The notes under the pieces are model-generated. The model made no database searches. It was given only the letters and a program-made list of their open reading frames with translations, and was not told the origin of the DNA. Made by a program: the position numbers and the translations under genes. A stretch of 16,725 nt of DNA from contig CAYRYO010000037.1 of NCBI GenBank assembly GCA_964428475.1, positions 1 through 16,725 on the forward strand, read 5' to 3'. Origin of the DNA: JARICQ01 sp964428475. Lineage in GTDB: Bacteria > Bacillota > Clostridia > Tissierellales > Tissierellaceae. Positions 1 through 8,016 of this stretch are shown piece by piece (position 1 is the first letter of the stretch; each line of letters begins with the position of its first letter).

Positions 1-788
1 TCTACTCCTGTTACTACTACTGTTCTTGCTTCTTCTGCTAGTCCTACTATTTCTACATTGTCTCCTGTTTTTACTACTCCTCTTTCTACTCTTCCTGTTG
101 CTACTGTTCCTCTTCCTGTAATTGAGAATACATCCTCTACTGGCATTAGGAATGGTTTGTCTGTGTCTCTTTTTGGTGCTGGAATGTATGCGTCTACTTC
201 TTCCATTAGCTTAACTATTTTGTCTCCCCATGGTCCGTCTGGTTCTTCGATTGCTTTTAATGCTGATCCTACTACTATTGGTGTTCCATCTCCATCAAAG
301 TCGTATTCTGATAGCAATTCTCTTACTTCCATTTCTACTAATTCGATTAATTCTTCATCATCTACCATATCTTCTTTGTTTAAGAATACTACTATTGTTG
401 GCACTCCTACATTTCTTGATAAAAGAATATGTTCTCTCGTTTGTGGCATCGGTCCATCTGCTGCTGATACTACTAAGATTGCTCCGTCCATTTGAGCTGC
501 TCCCGTTATCATGTTCTTTACATAGTCAGCATGGCCTGGGCAGTCCACGTGTGCATAGTGACGGTTTGCTGTTTCGTATTCTACGTGTGATGTTGAGATT
601 GTGATTCCTCTTTCTCTTTCTTCTGGTGCTTTGTCTATGTTGTCATAGCTTATTGCTTCTCCTGATCCAAATCTTTGGTTTAATACCATTGTGATTGCCG
701 CTGTTAATGTTGTTTTACCGTGGTCTACGTGTCCTATTGTTCCTATGTTTACGTGGGGTTTTGTTCTTTCAAATTTTGCTTTTCCCAT
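1..788 (-). CDS. tuf: Elongation factor Tu, left copy, truncated by the window edge
   Basis: EF-Tu delivers aminoacyl-tRNA to the ribosomal A site as a GTP complex in the cytoplasm. This copy starts with ATG at 788 after a GGGAGGAG ribosome site and runs off the left edge after codon 262, so only the GTP-binding domain and part of domain II are present. The P-loop GHVDHGKT (residues 19-26), DCPGH (82-86) and NKED (137-140) are intact. It lies 30 bases downstream of fusA with no promoter between them, so it is probably cotranscribed with fusA. Over all 788 bases, plus 10 bases upstream, it is identical to the complete tuf at the right end. The missing third is cut by the window edge, not by a mutation. 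Its codons (CAC, GTG, GAC, TGC and GGC around residues 78-85) look more C/G-ending than those of its neighbours, as expected of a very highly expressed gene. Confidence 0.97.
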   Translation of the reverse strand, partial: MGKAKFERTKPHVNIGTIGHVDHGKTTLTAAITMVLNQRFGSGEAISYDNIDKAPEERERGITISTSHVEYETANRHYAHVDCPGHADYVKNMITGAAQMDGAILVVSAADGPMPQTREHILLSRNVGVPTIVVFLNKEDMVDDEELIELVEMEVRELLSEYDFDGDGTPIVVGSALKAIEEPDGPWGDKIVKLMEEVDAYIPAPKRDTDKPFLMPVEDVFSITGRGTVATGRVERGVVKTGDNVEIVGLAEEARTVVVTGV

Positions 789-798
789 TTCTTAAATT
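1..798. repeat. Terminal direct repeat, left copy (tuf 5' part plus 10 bases)
   Basis: These 798 bases are repeated without any difference I can find at 15928-16725, with a constant offset of 15927. The repeat consists of the first two thirds of tuf and ten bases upstream of its ATG. The usual explanation is a pair of tuf genes kept identical by gene conversion, on which the contig begins and ends. Confidence 0.95.
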
Positions 799-818
799 CT
801 CCTCCCTATTTATATATA

Positions 819-2894
819 TTATTTATTTTCTGTTCCTGTTACTTTTTCAGCTATGCTATTTGGCACTGCTTCGTAGTGGTCAAACTGCATAGTATATAAT
901 CCTCTACCTTGTGTATTTGAACGAAGATCTGTTGCATAACCAAACATTTCTGAAAGTGGAACATAACTATTAATTACTTGAGCTCCATTTCTCATTTCCA
1001 TGCCTTCCATCTTACCTCTTCTAGAGTTAATATCTCCTATTACGTCTCCCATATACTCTTCAGGTATCGTTACTTCTACCTTCATAAGTGGTTCAAGTAA
1101 TACTGGATTAGCTTTTGCCATAGCTTCTTTTATAGCCATAGATCCAGCTATTTTAAATGCCATCTCTGAGGAGTCAACATCATGATAAGATCCGTCATAA
1201 AGAGTTACCTTAACATCTAGTACCTGATATCCTCCAACAATTCCTGACTCCATTGCCTCTTTAATGCCTTGGTCTACAGAGTTAATGTATTCTTTAGGTA
1301 TTGATCCACCAACAGTAGCATTGATAAACTCATAACCTTTGCCAGGTTCTTGAGGTTCAATTCTGATTTTTACATGTCCGTATTGTCCACGTCCACCAGA
1401 TTGTCTAGCATATTTTGTATCTGCTTGAGATTCTTTAGTGATTGATTCTTTGTAAGCAACTTGTGGGTTACCAACATTGGCTTCTACTTTGAATTCTCTT
1501 AAAAGTCTATCAACTATGATTTCAAGGTGTAATTCACCCATTCCAGCTATAATTGTCTGACCTGTTTCATCATCAGTATATGTTCTAAAAGTTGGATCTT
1601 CTTCAGCAAGTTTTGCAAGTGCAGCAGTCATTTTATCTTGAGATGCTTTTGTTTTAGGTTCTATTGCAACATGTATTACTGGCTCCGGAAATTCCATTGT
1701 CTCTAATAATATTTGTTCATTCTCATCACAAAGAGTGTCGCCCGTTCCTGTATCTTTAAGTCCTACAGCAGCTGCTATATCTCCTGCAAATACTTCATCT
1801 ATTTCTTCTCTTTTATTAGCATGCATAAGGAGAATTCTACCAATTCTCTCTCTCTTACCTTTACTTGAGTTATATACATAAGAACCTGCTTTAAGACTGC
1901 CTGAGTAAACCCTAAAATAAGCTAATTTACCTACAAATGGATCTGTAACTATTTTAAATGCTAATGCTGAGAAAGGTTCCTCGTCTGAAGCACTTCTAGT
2001 AACTTCTTCATTTGTATCCACATCTATAACAGTTGTAGCTGGTATGTCAAGTGGTGACGGAAGATAATCTATTATAGCGTCTAATAATGGCTGAACTCCT
2101 TTGTTTTTATAAGATGAACCACAAAGCACCGGAATTATAGCTACTGCATTAGTAGCCTTTCTTATTCCATCCATCAATTCCTCTTCACTTACTTCTTCAC
2201 CTTCTAAATATTTCATCATTATCTCTTCACTGTGATCGGATAATGCCTCTATTAGGTGATCTCTATATTCTTCAGCTTTTTCTTGTAATTCTTCTGGTAT
2301 TTCTGTTATTTCCATATCTTGACCTAAGTCATCCTTGTAGATTCTAGCATTCATAGCTACCAAATCAACTATACCTATAAACTTATCTTCAGCTCCAATT
2401 GGAAGCTGTATAGCTACTGGATTCGCTTTAAGTCTTTCTTTAATCATTTCTACTGTTCCATAAAAGTTTGCTCCAAGAATATCCATCTTGTTAACAAACG
2501 CCATTCTAGGTACACCGTATTTATCTGCTTGTCTCCAAACAGTTTCCGATTGAGGCTCTACCCCACCTTTTGCACAAAATACTGCTACAGCACCATCTAG
2601 TACTCTAAGTGACCTTTCAACTTCTACAGTAAAATCAACATGGCCTGGTGTGTCGATAACATTAATTCTGTGATCTCTCCAAATAGCTGTAGTTGCTGCA
2701 GATGTTATAGTAATGCCTCTCTCTTGCTCTTGTTGCATCCAATCCATTTGAGCCCCACCTTCATGGGTTTCTCCTATCTTATGAATCTTTCCAGTATAAA
2801 ACAATATCCTCTCAGTGGTAGTTGTTTTTCCTGCATCAATATGAGCCATTATGCCGATGTTTCTAGTTTTTTCTAACGAAATTTTTCTTGGCAC
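819..2894 (-). CDS. fusA: Elongation factor G
   Basis: This 691-residue protein is the translocation GTPase EF-G, which moves tRNA and mRNA on the ribosome after peptide transfer and helps recycle ribosomes. The GTPase motifs are AHIDAGKT (17-24), RGITI (59-63, switch I), DTPGH (81-85) and NKMD (135-138). Domains II to V follow, and the length is normal for the family. The start is GTG at 2894, read GTG-CCA-AGA-AAA, with a GGAGG-type ribosome site just upstream; no better ATG exists. It lies 50 bases after rpsG and 30 bases before the left tuf, the classic str-operon order S12-S7-EF-G-EF-Tu. No promoter of its own is evident. Nothing in the motifs is unusual. Confidence 0.98.
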   Translation of the reverse strand: MPRKISLEKTRNIGIMAHIDAGKTTTTERILFYTGKIHKIGETHEGGAQMDWMQQEQERGITITSAATTAIWRDHRINVIDTPGHVDFTVEVERSLRVLDGAVAVFCAKGGVEPQSETVWRQADKYGVPRMAFVNKMDILGANFYGTVEMIKERLKANPVAIQLPIGAEDKFIGIVDLVAMNARIYKDDLGQDMEITEIPEELQEKAEEYRDHLIEALSDHSEEIMMKYLEGEEVSEEELMDGIRKATNAVAIIPVLCGSSYKNKGVQPLLDAIIDYLPSPLDIPATTVIDVDTNEEVTRSASDEEPFSALAFKIVTDPFVGKLAYFRVYSGSLKAGSYVYNSSKGKRERIGRILLMHANKREEIDEVFAGDIAAAVGLKDTGTGDTLCDENEQILLETMEFPEPVIHVAIEPKTKASQDKMTAALAKLAEEDPTFRTYTDDETGQTIIAGMGELHLEIIVDRLLREFKVEANVGNPQVAYKESITKESQADTKYARQSGGRGQYGHVKIRIEPQEPGKGYEFINATVGGSIPKEYINSVDQGIKEAMESGIVGGYQVLDVKVTLYDGSYHDVDSSEMAFKIAGSMAIKEAMAKANPVLLEPLMKVEVTIPEEYMGDVIGDINSRRGKMEGMEMRNGAQVINSYVPLSEMFGYATDLRSNTQGRGLYTMQFDHYEAVPNSIAEKVTGTENK

Positions 2895-2944
2895 AATTTT
2901 TCCTCCTTCTTATTGTTTAATACCTTTATGCTATAAAATACTTA

Positions 2945-3415
2945 TTACCATCTGTAATGCGCGAAAGCCTTGTTAGCTTCTGCCATTTTATGCATATCTT
3001 CTCTTTTTCTAACACTTGAGCCCATACCGTTTGAAGCGTCTAATATTTCCTTAGCTAATCTTTCAACCATAGTCTTTTCTCCTCTAGCTCTTGAATATTT
3101 AACTAACCATCTAAGTCCTAGAGTATCTCTTCTTTCAGTTCTTACTTCTATAGGTACTTGATAATTTGCTCCACCTATACGTCTTGATTTAACTTCAAGT
3201 ACTGGCATGATGTTATTCATAGCTTTATAGAATACTTCTAGAGGATCTTCCTCTGTCTTTTCTTTTACATAGTCAAATGCATCATAAACTATATTTTGAG
3301 CTACTCCTTTTTTTCCATCAAGCATTATACCATTTATAAGTTTAGTTACTATTAAATCATCATATATCGGATCTGGCATAACTTCTCTTTTTTGTATATG
3401 TCCTTTTCTTGGCAC
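2945..3415 (-). CDS. rpsG: 30S ribosomal protein S7
   Basis: S7 nucleates assembly of the 3' domain of 16S rRNA (30S head) and touches the E site. The product begins MPRKGHIQKR and ends AFAHYRW, both typical, and is 156 residues, the usual length. I place the start at the GTG at 3415. An ATG 21 bases further upstream lies in frame, but it precedes the ribosome site AAGGAGGG and would add seven residues absent from the family. The gene follows rpsL after an unusually long gap of 135 bases holding a strong hairpin, and is followed by fusA after 50 bases. In E. coli S7 represses its own translation through the rpsL-rpsG junction; the hairpin here may do the same, which is inference. Confidence 0.97.
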   Translation of the reverse strand: MPRKGHIQKREVMPDPIYDDLIVTKLINGIMLDGKKGVAQNIVYDAFDYVKEKTEEDPLEVFYKAMNNIMPVLEVKSRRIGGANYQVPIEVRTERRDTLGLRWLVKYSRARGEKTMVERLAKEILDASNGMGSSVRKREDMHKMAEANKAFAHYRW

Positions 3416-3423
3416 TTTACTTC

Positions 3424-3428
3424 CCTCC
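3424..3428 (-). promoter_or_regulatory. Ribosome binding site that fixes the rpsG start
   Basis: On the minus strand the sequence reads AAGGAGGGAAGTAAA-GTG. The GGAGG core is 8 bases upstream of the GTG at 3415. The alternative ATG at 3436 lies upstream of this site and so is unlikely to be used. Confidence 0.85.
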
Positions 3429-3458
3429 TTAACCATCTAAAGTAGATTCATTGGTACT

Positions 3459-3491
3459 CTATAGTTTAATCTGTATCAGTTTAAACTATAG
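3459..3491 (-). promoter_or_regulatory. Strong hairpin in the rpsL-rpsG gap, candidate S7 control site
   Basis: Bases 3459-3469 pair perfectly with 3481-3491 (11 bp, CTATAGTTTAA on the minus strand). Inside, after one mismatch, CTG and CAG can add 3 bp around a 3-base loop. No T-run follows, so it is not an ordinary terminator. A smaller hairpin with stem TGGGT/ACCCA (3522-3535) lies nearer the rpsL stop. Together they fill the gap where the E. coli S7 translational operator lies, but I see no direct sequence match to that operator, so the function is inferred from position. A processing site is an alternative. Confidence 0.55.
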
Positions 3492-3550
3492 TCGTGCGCC
3501 AAAATGCATCTATATATAAATTGGGTATTAACCCAGCATTTTTAGCACTA

Positions 3551-3970
3551 TTATTTTTTAACTTTTGGCTTTTTAGCACCATATTTAGATCTAGATTGCA
3601 TTCTACCATCTACTCCTGAAGCATCTAATGTTCCTCTAACAATATGATATCTAACACCTGGAAGGTCTTTAACTCTTCCTCCTCTAATTAATACAACACT
3701 ATGTTCCTGTAAATTGTGTCCTATTCCTGGAATATAAGCTGCAACTTCTTCACCATTAGTAAGTCTAACTCTTGCAACTTTTCTTAGAGCTGAATTAGGC
3801 TTCTTTGGTGTAACTGTTCTAACAGCAACACAAACTCCTCTTTTTTGAGGTGAGTTTACAGTTGTCTCCTTTTTTTTAAGAGTGTTTAAATTCACTCCCA
3901 AGGCTGGAGACTTTGATTTGTAAGTTGTCTTGTCTCTACCTTTTCTAATCAATTGATTGATTGTTGGCAT
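3551..3970 (-). CDS. rpsL: 30S ribosomal protein S12
   Basis: S12 sits at the decoding centre of the small subunit and controls accuracy. The start is the ATG at 3970 (MPTINQLIRKGR), 7 bases after an AGGAGG site; a TTG one codon upstream is less likely. The product has 139 residues. The two loops that carry streptomycin-resistance mutations are wild type: TPKKPNSALRK keeps the lysine equivalent to E. coli K42, and GGRVKDLPGVRYH keeps the K87 equivalent and the aspartate that RimO methylthiolates. The lysine-rich tail ending KKPKVKK is normal. The gene follows the L7Ae-type gene by 25 bases and is presumably cotranscribed with it. Confidence 0.98.
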   Translation of the reverse strand: MPTINQLIRKGRDKTTYKSKSPALGVNLNTLKKKETTVNSPQKRGVCVAVRTVTPKKPNSALRKVARVRLTNGEEVAAYIPGIGHNLQEHSVVLIRGGRVKDLPGVRYHIVRGTLDASGVDGRMQSRSKYGAKKPKVKK

Positions 3971-3995
3971 CAAGGCACCTCCTTTAATTTAGGTT

Positions 3996-4238
3996 TTATT
4001 TAATTAACGCAGCAACTGCGGCATTAACATCAATTCCACAAGCATCTCCAAGTTTCTTCATATTATCGATATATACTACTTGAATATCCTTGTTGTTACA
4101 AAGCTGTGCTATTTCATTGGTAATTTCTTCTTCAGCATCTTCTGCTATATAAACAGTTTGAATTTCTTCAGTTTTCAATGCTCTTTTTACTTGTTTAGCA
4201 CCAACTATCTTGTTGTGAATGGTAAGCTTCGAGATCAT
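3996..4238 (-). CDS. rplGB: L7Ae-family ribosomal/kink-turn-binding protein (YbxF type)
   Basis: This 80-residue protein belongs to the L7Ae/L30e/S12e/Gadd45 family in the short form that Bacillota carry between rpoC and rpsL (B. subtilis YbxF, also called RplGB). Members bind kink-turn RNA; the exact role of this form in the bacterial ribosome is not settled. Visible are the conserved N-terminal stretch AKQVKRAL, the core VYIAEDAEEE, and the C-terminal CGIDVNAAVAALIK expected of the single alpha-beta-alpha domain. The start is ATG at 4238 after an AGGAGGAG site. The 109-base gap to rpoC holds a large hairpin, and rpsL follows by 25 bases, so it heads the str-type genes. Confidence 0.93.
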   Translation of the reverse strand: MISKLTIHNKIVGAKQVKRALKTEEIQTVYIAEDAEEEITNEIAQLCNNKDIQVVYIDNMKKLGDACGIDVNAAVAALIK

Positions 4239-4265
4239 AAAATCTTTCTCCTCCTCTAAATCTCT

Positions 4266-4301
4266 TAAAGATCATGTGGACTTAAGTCCACATAATCTTT
4301 A
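4266..4301 (-). promoter_or_regulatory. Palindromic hairpin between rpoC and the L7Ae-type gene
   Basis: Bases 4274-4293 form a perfect 20-base palindrome (ATGTGGACTT and its complement). After one mismatch, 4266-4272 pair with 4295-4301 for 7 more base pairs. As RNA this makes a stem of about 16 bp with a 4-base loop. No T-run follows on the minus strand, so efficient termination is doubtful. It could be an RNA processing site, an attenuator or a protein operator; the sequence alone does not decide. Confidence 0.55.
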
Positions 4302-4347
4302 TGTCATTAAGAGTCACTTTGTCTTTACACACTAATACATTCTATCA

Positions 4348-7110
4348 TCAGTTATTTTCACTGTCAACATTTAATTCTTGAAGAATTTCAATATTTTCAT
4401 CTTTAACCACATCTATGTTTCTATATCTCTTCATCCCAGTACCTGCTGGAATTAAATTTCCTATTATTACATTTTCTTTTAATCCAATTAAAAAGTCTTC
4501 TTTTCCTTCTATGGCAGCCTGAGTTAATACCCTTGTAGTCTCTTGGAATGAAGCCGCTGATAAAAATGATTCTGTTGCAAGAGATGCTTTTGTTATACCA
4601 AGCAATGTCTTTTCTGCAGTAGCAGGCTCTTTTTTGCCATCTATGGCTACTCTGTTTTTTTCTTTAAATATAAATTCATCTATTAAAGCGCCAGGAAGCA
4701 TATCAGTGTCACCTACTCCATCAATCTTAACCTTTGATAGCATTTGTTTTACTATTATTTCAATGTGTTTATCATTTATATCTACACCCTGAAGTCTATA
4801 AACTCTTTGGACTTCTTTAACAATATAATTTTGAACACCCTGAACACCTTTGATTTTGAGAATATCGTGTGGGTTGACAGAACCTTCTGTCAGCTCATCT
4901 CCAGATTCTACAAAATCTCCTGGTTTAACTTTAAGTCGTGATCCATATACAATTGTGTAGCTAATAGATTCTCCATCATTAGAAGTTATTACAACTTGTT
5001 TTTTTCTCTTGTTTTCCTCTATACTAACTATTCCTGAGTTTTCAGTGATTACTGCAAGTCCCTTTGGTTTTCTAGCCTCAAAAAGCTCTTCTACCCTTGG
5101 AAGACCTTGAGTTATATCCACAGCAGCTGCAACTCCTCCAGTATGGAAAGTACGCATTGTAAGCTGTGTACCTGGTTCTCCTATAGACTGGGCTGCTATT
5201 ATTCCCACAGCTTCACCTATATTAACTTCATCACCAGTAGCTAGGTTTCTTCCATAACAATGAGCACAAACACCAAATCTCGTCTTGCAACCCAAGACAG
5301 ATCTTACTTTTACCTCTGTTATACTAGAAGCCTTAATCATATCTGCTTGTTCCTCAGATATCATTTCATTGGCTTTTGATATTATTTTCCCAGTACTTGG
5401 GTCTACTATATCTTCAAATGCATATCTTCCTTCTACCCTATCTCTTAATTCTTCTATTATTTCTTTTCCATCTTTAAAGTCCTTAACAGTTAAATATTCA
5501 TCTGTACCACAGTCAACTTCTCTAACTACACAGTCTTGACTGACATCTACAAGCCTTCTAGTCAAATACCCTGAATCGGCTGTTCTAAGAGCAGTGTCTG
5601 CAAGACCCTTTCTTGATCCATGAGTCGAAATAAAGAATTCTAGTACATCTAGACCTTCTCTAAAGTTAGATTTGATAGGTATCTCTATGGTTCTACCTGA
5701 TGCAGAAGCCATCAAGCCCCTCATACCTGCCAACTGTCTTATTTGGTTGACACTACCTCTAGCACCAGAAAGACTCATTATATAAATATTGTTCATAGGA
5801 TCTAGGCCGTCCATCAGTATAGCTGTTAGATCATCAGTAGTCCTGTTCCAAATTTCTATTACTTTTTCATATCTTTCATTATCAGAAATAAGACCTCTAC
5901 GATAAGATTTTTCAAATTTATCTACTTCTATTTCAGCTTTTTTAATCATTTCATGTTTAGCATCTGGTACAAATATATCACCCATTGAAACAGAAATAGC
6001 TCCAAGTGTAGAGAAGTGAAATCCTGTTTCTTTTATATGATCTAATACAGTTGCTGTAACTGCATTTCCATGAGTCCTAAAGCATCTTTCTATTATATTT
6101 CCAAGAGTCTTTTTATCAACCATTCTATCTATTTCAAGAGAATATTTATCTTGGCTTCTATTGACAAACCCTAAGTCTTGAGGAATATGCTCATTTAATA
6201 TAAATCTTCCAACAGTCGATTCAACAAGTTTACCTCTATCTTCATGATTTAATTTGATTCTTACTTTTACTTTAGCATGTAAGCTTAGTTCTCCAACACT
6301 ATAGGCATGGAACATCTCATCAAAGTCTTTAAATATCATGCCTTCACCTTTAGCACCTTCTGTTTGAATACTTAGGTAATAAGACCCTAAAACCATATCC
6401 TGTGTTGGTGTAGTAATAGGCTTCCCATCCTTTGGAGCAAGAATATTATTAGTTGATAACATTAAAAGTCTTGCCTCTGCTTGTGCCTCTGTTGATAGAG
6501 GAACATGAACTGCCATTTGGTCTCCATCAAAGTCCGCATTATATGCTGTACACACAAGTGGATGAAGCTTTATTGCCTTGCCTTCTACTAGTATTGGTTC
6601 AAAAGCTTGAATTCCAAGTCTATGAAGAGTAGGCGCTCTATTTAATAATACCGGATGATCCTTAATTACCGCCCCTAGGACATCCCACACTTCAGGTTTT
6701 ACCCTTTCTACCATTCGTTTTGCTGATTTTATGTTATAGGCAAATCCTTCTTCTACTAATTTTTTCATTACAAAAGGCTTAAATAATTCTAATGCCATAG
6801 TCTTAGGTATACCACATTGATAGAATTTAAGTTCTGGACCTACTACTATTACAGATCGTCCTGAATAATCTACCCTTTTTCCAAGAAGATTCTGTCTAAA
6901 TCTGCCTTGCTTGCCTTTTAACATATCAGATAAAGACTTAAGTGGTCTATTACCTGGTCCAGTAACAGGCCTTCCTCGTCTTCCATTGTCTATTAAGGCA
7001 TCTACAGCTTCTTGAAGCATTCTCTTTTCATTTCTTACTATTATATCAGGTGCACCTAAATCTAATAGTCTCTTAAGCCTATTATTCCTATTTATCACTC
7101 TTCTATATAA
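4348..7110 (-). CDS. rpoC: RNA polymerase beta' subunit, C-terminal 920 residues (same gene as 7184-7927)
   Basis: This is the larger part of beta', the catalytic partner of RpoB. The genuine frame reads LYRRVINRNNRLKR from 7110 down to the TGA at 4348. Visible are NADFDGDQMAVH (about residues 447-458 of the reconstructed protein; the three aspartates hold the catalytic magnesium), the trigger-loop stretch LTMRTFHTGGVA, and the second zinc site GCKTRFGVCAHC. The gene is not naturally split. Between this part and the N-terminal part lie a 10-N gap and fold-back copies of its own sequence. By family comparison about eight residues (usually FATSDLND) are missing, which would give a protein of about 1176 residues, normal for Clostridia. 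The GTG at 7098 is an internal valine, not a start. Downstream is the L7Ae-type gene. Confidence 0.97.
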   Translation of the reverse strand, partial: LYRRVINRNNRLKRLLDLGAPDIIVRNEKRMLQEAVDALIDNGRRGRPVTGPGNRPLKSLSDMLKGKQGRFRQNLLGKRVDYSGRSVIVVGPELKFYQCGIPKTMALELFKPFVMKKLVEEGFAYNIKSAKRMVERVKPEVWDVLGAVIKDHPVLLNRAPTLHRLGIQAFEPILVEGKAIKLHPLVCTAYNADFDGDQMAVHVPLSTEAQAEARLLMLSTNNILAPKDGKPITTPTQDMVLGSYYLSIQTEGAKGEGMIFKDFDEMFHAYSVGELSLHAKVKVRIKLNHEDRGKLVESTVGRFILNEHIPQDLGFVNRSQDKYSLEIDRMVDKKTLGNIIERCFRTHGNAVTATVLDHIKETGFHFSTLGAISVSMGDIFVPDAKHEMIKKAEIEVDKFEKSYRRGLISDNERYEKVIEIWNRTTDDLTAILMDGLDPMNNIYIMSLSGARGSVNQIRQLAGMRGLMASASGRTIEIPIKSNFREGLDVLEFFISTHGSRKGLADTALRTADSGYLTRRLVDVSQDCVVREVDCGTDEYLTVKDFKDGKEIIEELRDRVEGRYAFEDIVDPSTGKIISKANEMISEEQADMIKASSITEVKVRSVLGCKTRFGVCAHCYGRNLATGDEVNIGEAVGIIAAQSIGEPGTQLTMRTFHTGGVAAAVDITQGLPRVEELFEARKPKGLAVITENSGIVSIEENKRKKQVVITSNDGESISYTIVYGSRLKVKPGDFVESGDELTEGSVNPHDILKIKGVQGVQNYIVKEVQRVYRLQGVDINDKHIEIIVKQMLSKVKIDGVGDTDMLPGALIDEFIFKEKNRVAIDGKKEPATAEKTLLGITKASLATESFLSAASFQETTRVLTQAAIEGKEDFLIGLKENVIIGNLIPAGTGMKRYRNIDVVKDENIEILQELNVDSENN

Positions 7111-7173
7111 ATAGGAATAATAGGCTTAAGAGACTATTAGATTTAGGTGCACCTGAATCTAATAGTCTCTTAA
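7046..7173. repeat. Nested inverted fold-back copies of rpoC sequence beside the gap
   Basis: Bases 7046-7094 and 7108-7156 are perfect inverted copies of each other (49 bp arms, 13-base spacer). Bases 7126-7144 and 7155-7173 then fold back again around the palindrome AGGTGCACCT with one mismatch. The same rpoC segment (LKRLLDLGAP) thus appears forward, inverted and forward, ending at the N run; the last copy reads LLDS rather than LLDL. This pattern is typical of a chimeric read or fold-back amplification product at a scaffold join. Confidence 0.9.
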
Positions 7174-7183
7174 NNNNNNNNNN
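7174..7183. other. Assembly gap of 10 N inside rpoC
   Basis: Ten N residues join two contigs. The reading frames on each side belong to one rpoC gene, with about eight codons missing. The length 10 is a placeholder convention and does not measure the real distance. Confidence 0.97.
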
Positions 7184-7927
7184 TCTTCCCCCATCTAATT
7201 GAACCATAGGTCTTAGGTCTGGAGGTATTACTGGTATTACATCGAGTATCATCCATGATGGATGATTCCCAGATTTTCTAAATGCCTCTACTACTTCTAG
7301 CCTTCTAGTGATTCTAATTCTCTTTTGACCTGTAGAATCTGTAAGAAGTGCCCTCAGTTCAACCGATTCTTTTTCAAGATCAATATTATTGAGAAGTTCT
7401 TTGACAGCTTCAGCCCCCATCATGGCTTTAAATTTATTGCCGTAATTGTCATATGCCTCTCTATACTCCGGTTCTGTTAAAAGCTGTTTTTCAACTAATG
7501 GAGTATCACCACCATCTATTACTACATAAGATGCGAAATAAAGTATCTTTTCAAGAAGTCTTGGTGATATATCAAGCAAATGCCCCATCCTGCTAGGAAT
7601 CCCCTTAAAATACCATATATGAGATACAGGAGCCGCTAATTCAATATGACCAAGTCTTTCTCTACGTACCTTTGCTTTAGTTACCTCTACCCCACATCTA
7701 TCACAAACTACACCTTTATATCTTATCCTCTTATATTTCCCACAGTGACATTCCCAGTCTTTTGTAGGACCAAATATCTTTTCACAGAAAAGTCCTTCTT
7801 TTTCAGGTTTTAAAGTCCTGTAATTTATTGTTTCAGGTTTTTTTACTTCCCCTTTAGACCATTGTCTTATTTTTTCTGGTGAAGCTAGCCCAATTCTAAT
7901 TGAATCAAAAGTATTAAATTCAAACAA
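7184..7927 (-). CDS. rpoC: RNA polymerase beta' subunit, N-terminal 248 residues (same gene as 4348-7110)
   Basis: This is the N-terminal clamp region of beta'. It starts with TTG at 7927 (MFEFNTFDSIRIGL), about 9 bases after an AAGGAGAG ribosome site; no ATG fits. The first zinc-binding site is visible with cysteines 60, 62, 75 and 78 (ECHCG and VVCDRCG). The frame runs into the assembly gap just after MVQLDGGR. The 26 residues readable across and beyond the gap come from fold-back sequence and do not belong to the protein. The gene follows rpoB by 89 bases, so the two large polymerase subunits are made from one transcript. A natural split as in cyanobacteria is ruled out by the gap and by the different break position. 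Confidence 0.96.
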
Positions 7928-8016
7928 GGAGCACTCTCTCCTTTCATAGTAAAATTGTAATTGTTTTCCTATACAAACACATTAATAAACTAAATTTATC
8001 ATCGACTTAAACTTAT

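Noticed and set aside
3551..3970. Streptomycin-resistance change in S12
   Set aside because: The lysines equivalent to E. coli K42 and K87 are both wild type.
7046..7156. A real hairpin element, terminator or small inverted-repeat transposon inside rpoC
   Set aside because: Both arms are rpoC coding sequence in opposite orientation next to an assembly gap; no transposase or target duplication is present.
4348..7927. A naturally split RpoC (as rpoC1/rpoC2 in cyanobacteria)
   Set aside because: The break coincides with Ns and fold-back copies, and the frames on either side join into one normal-length protein.
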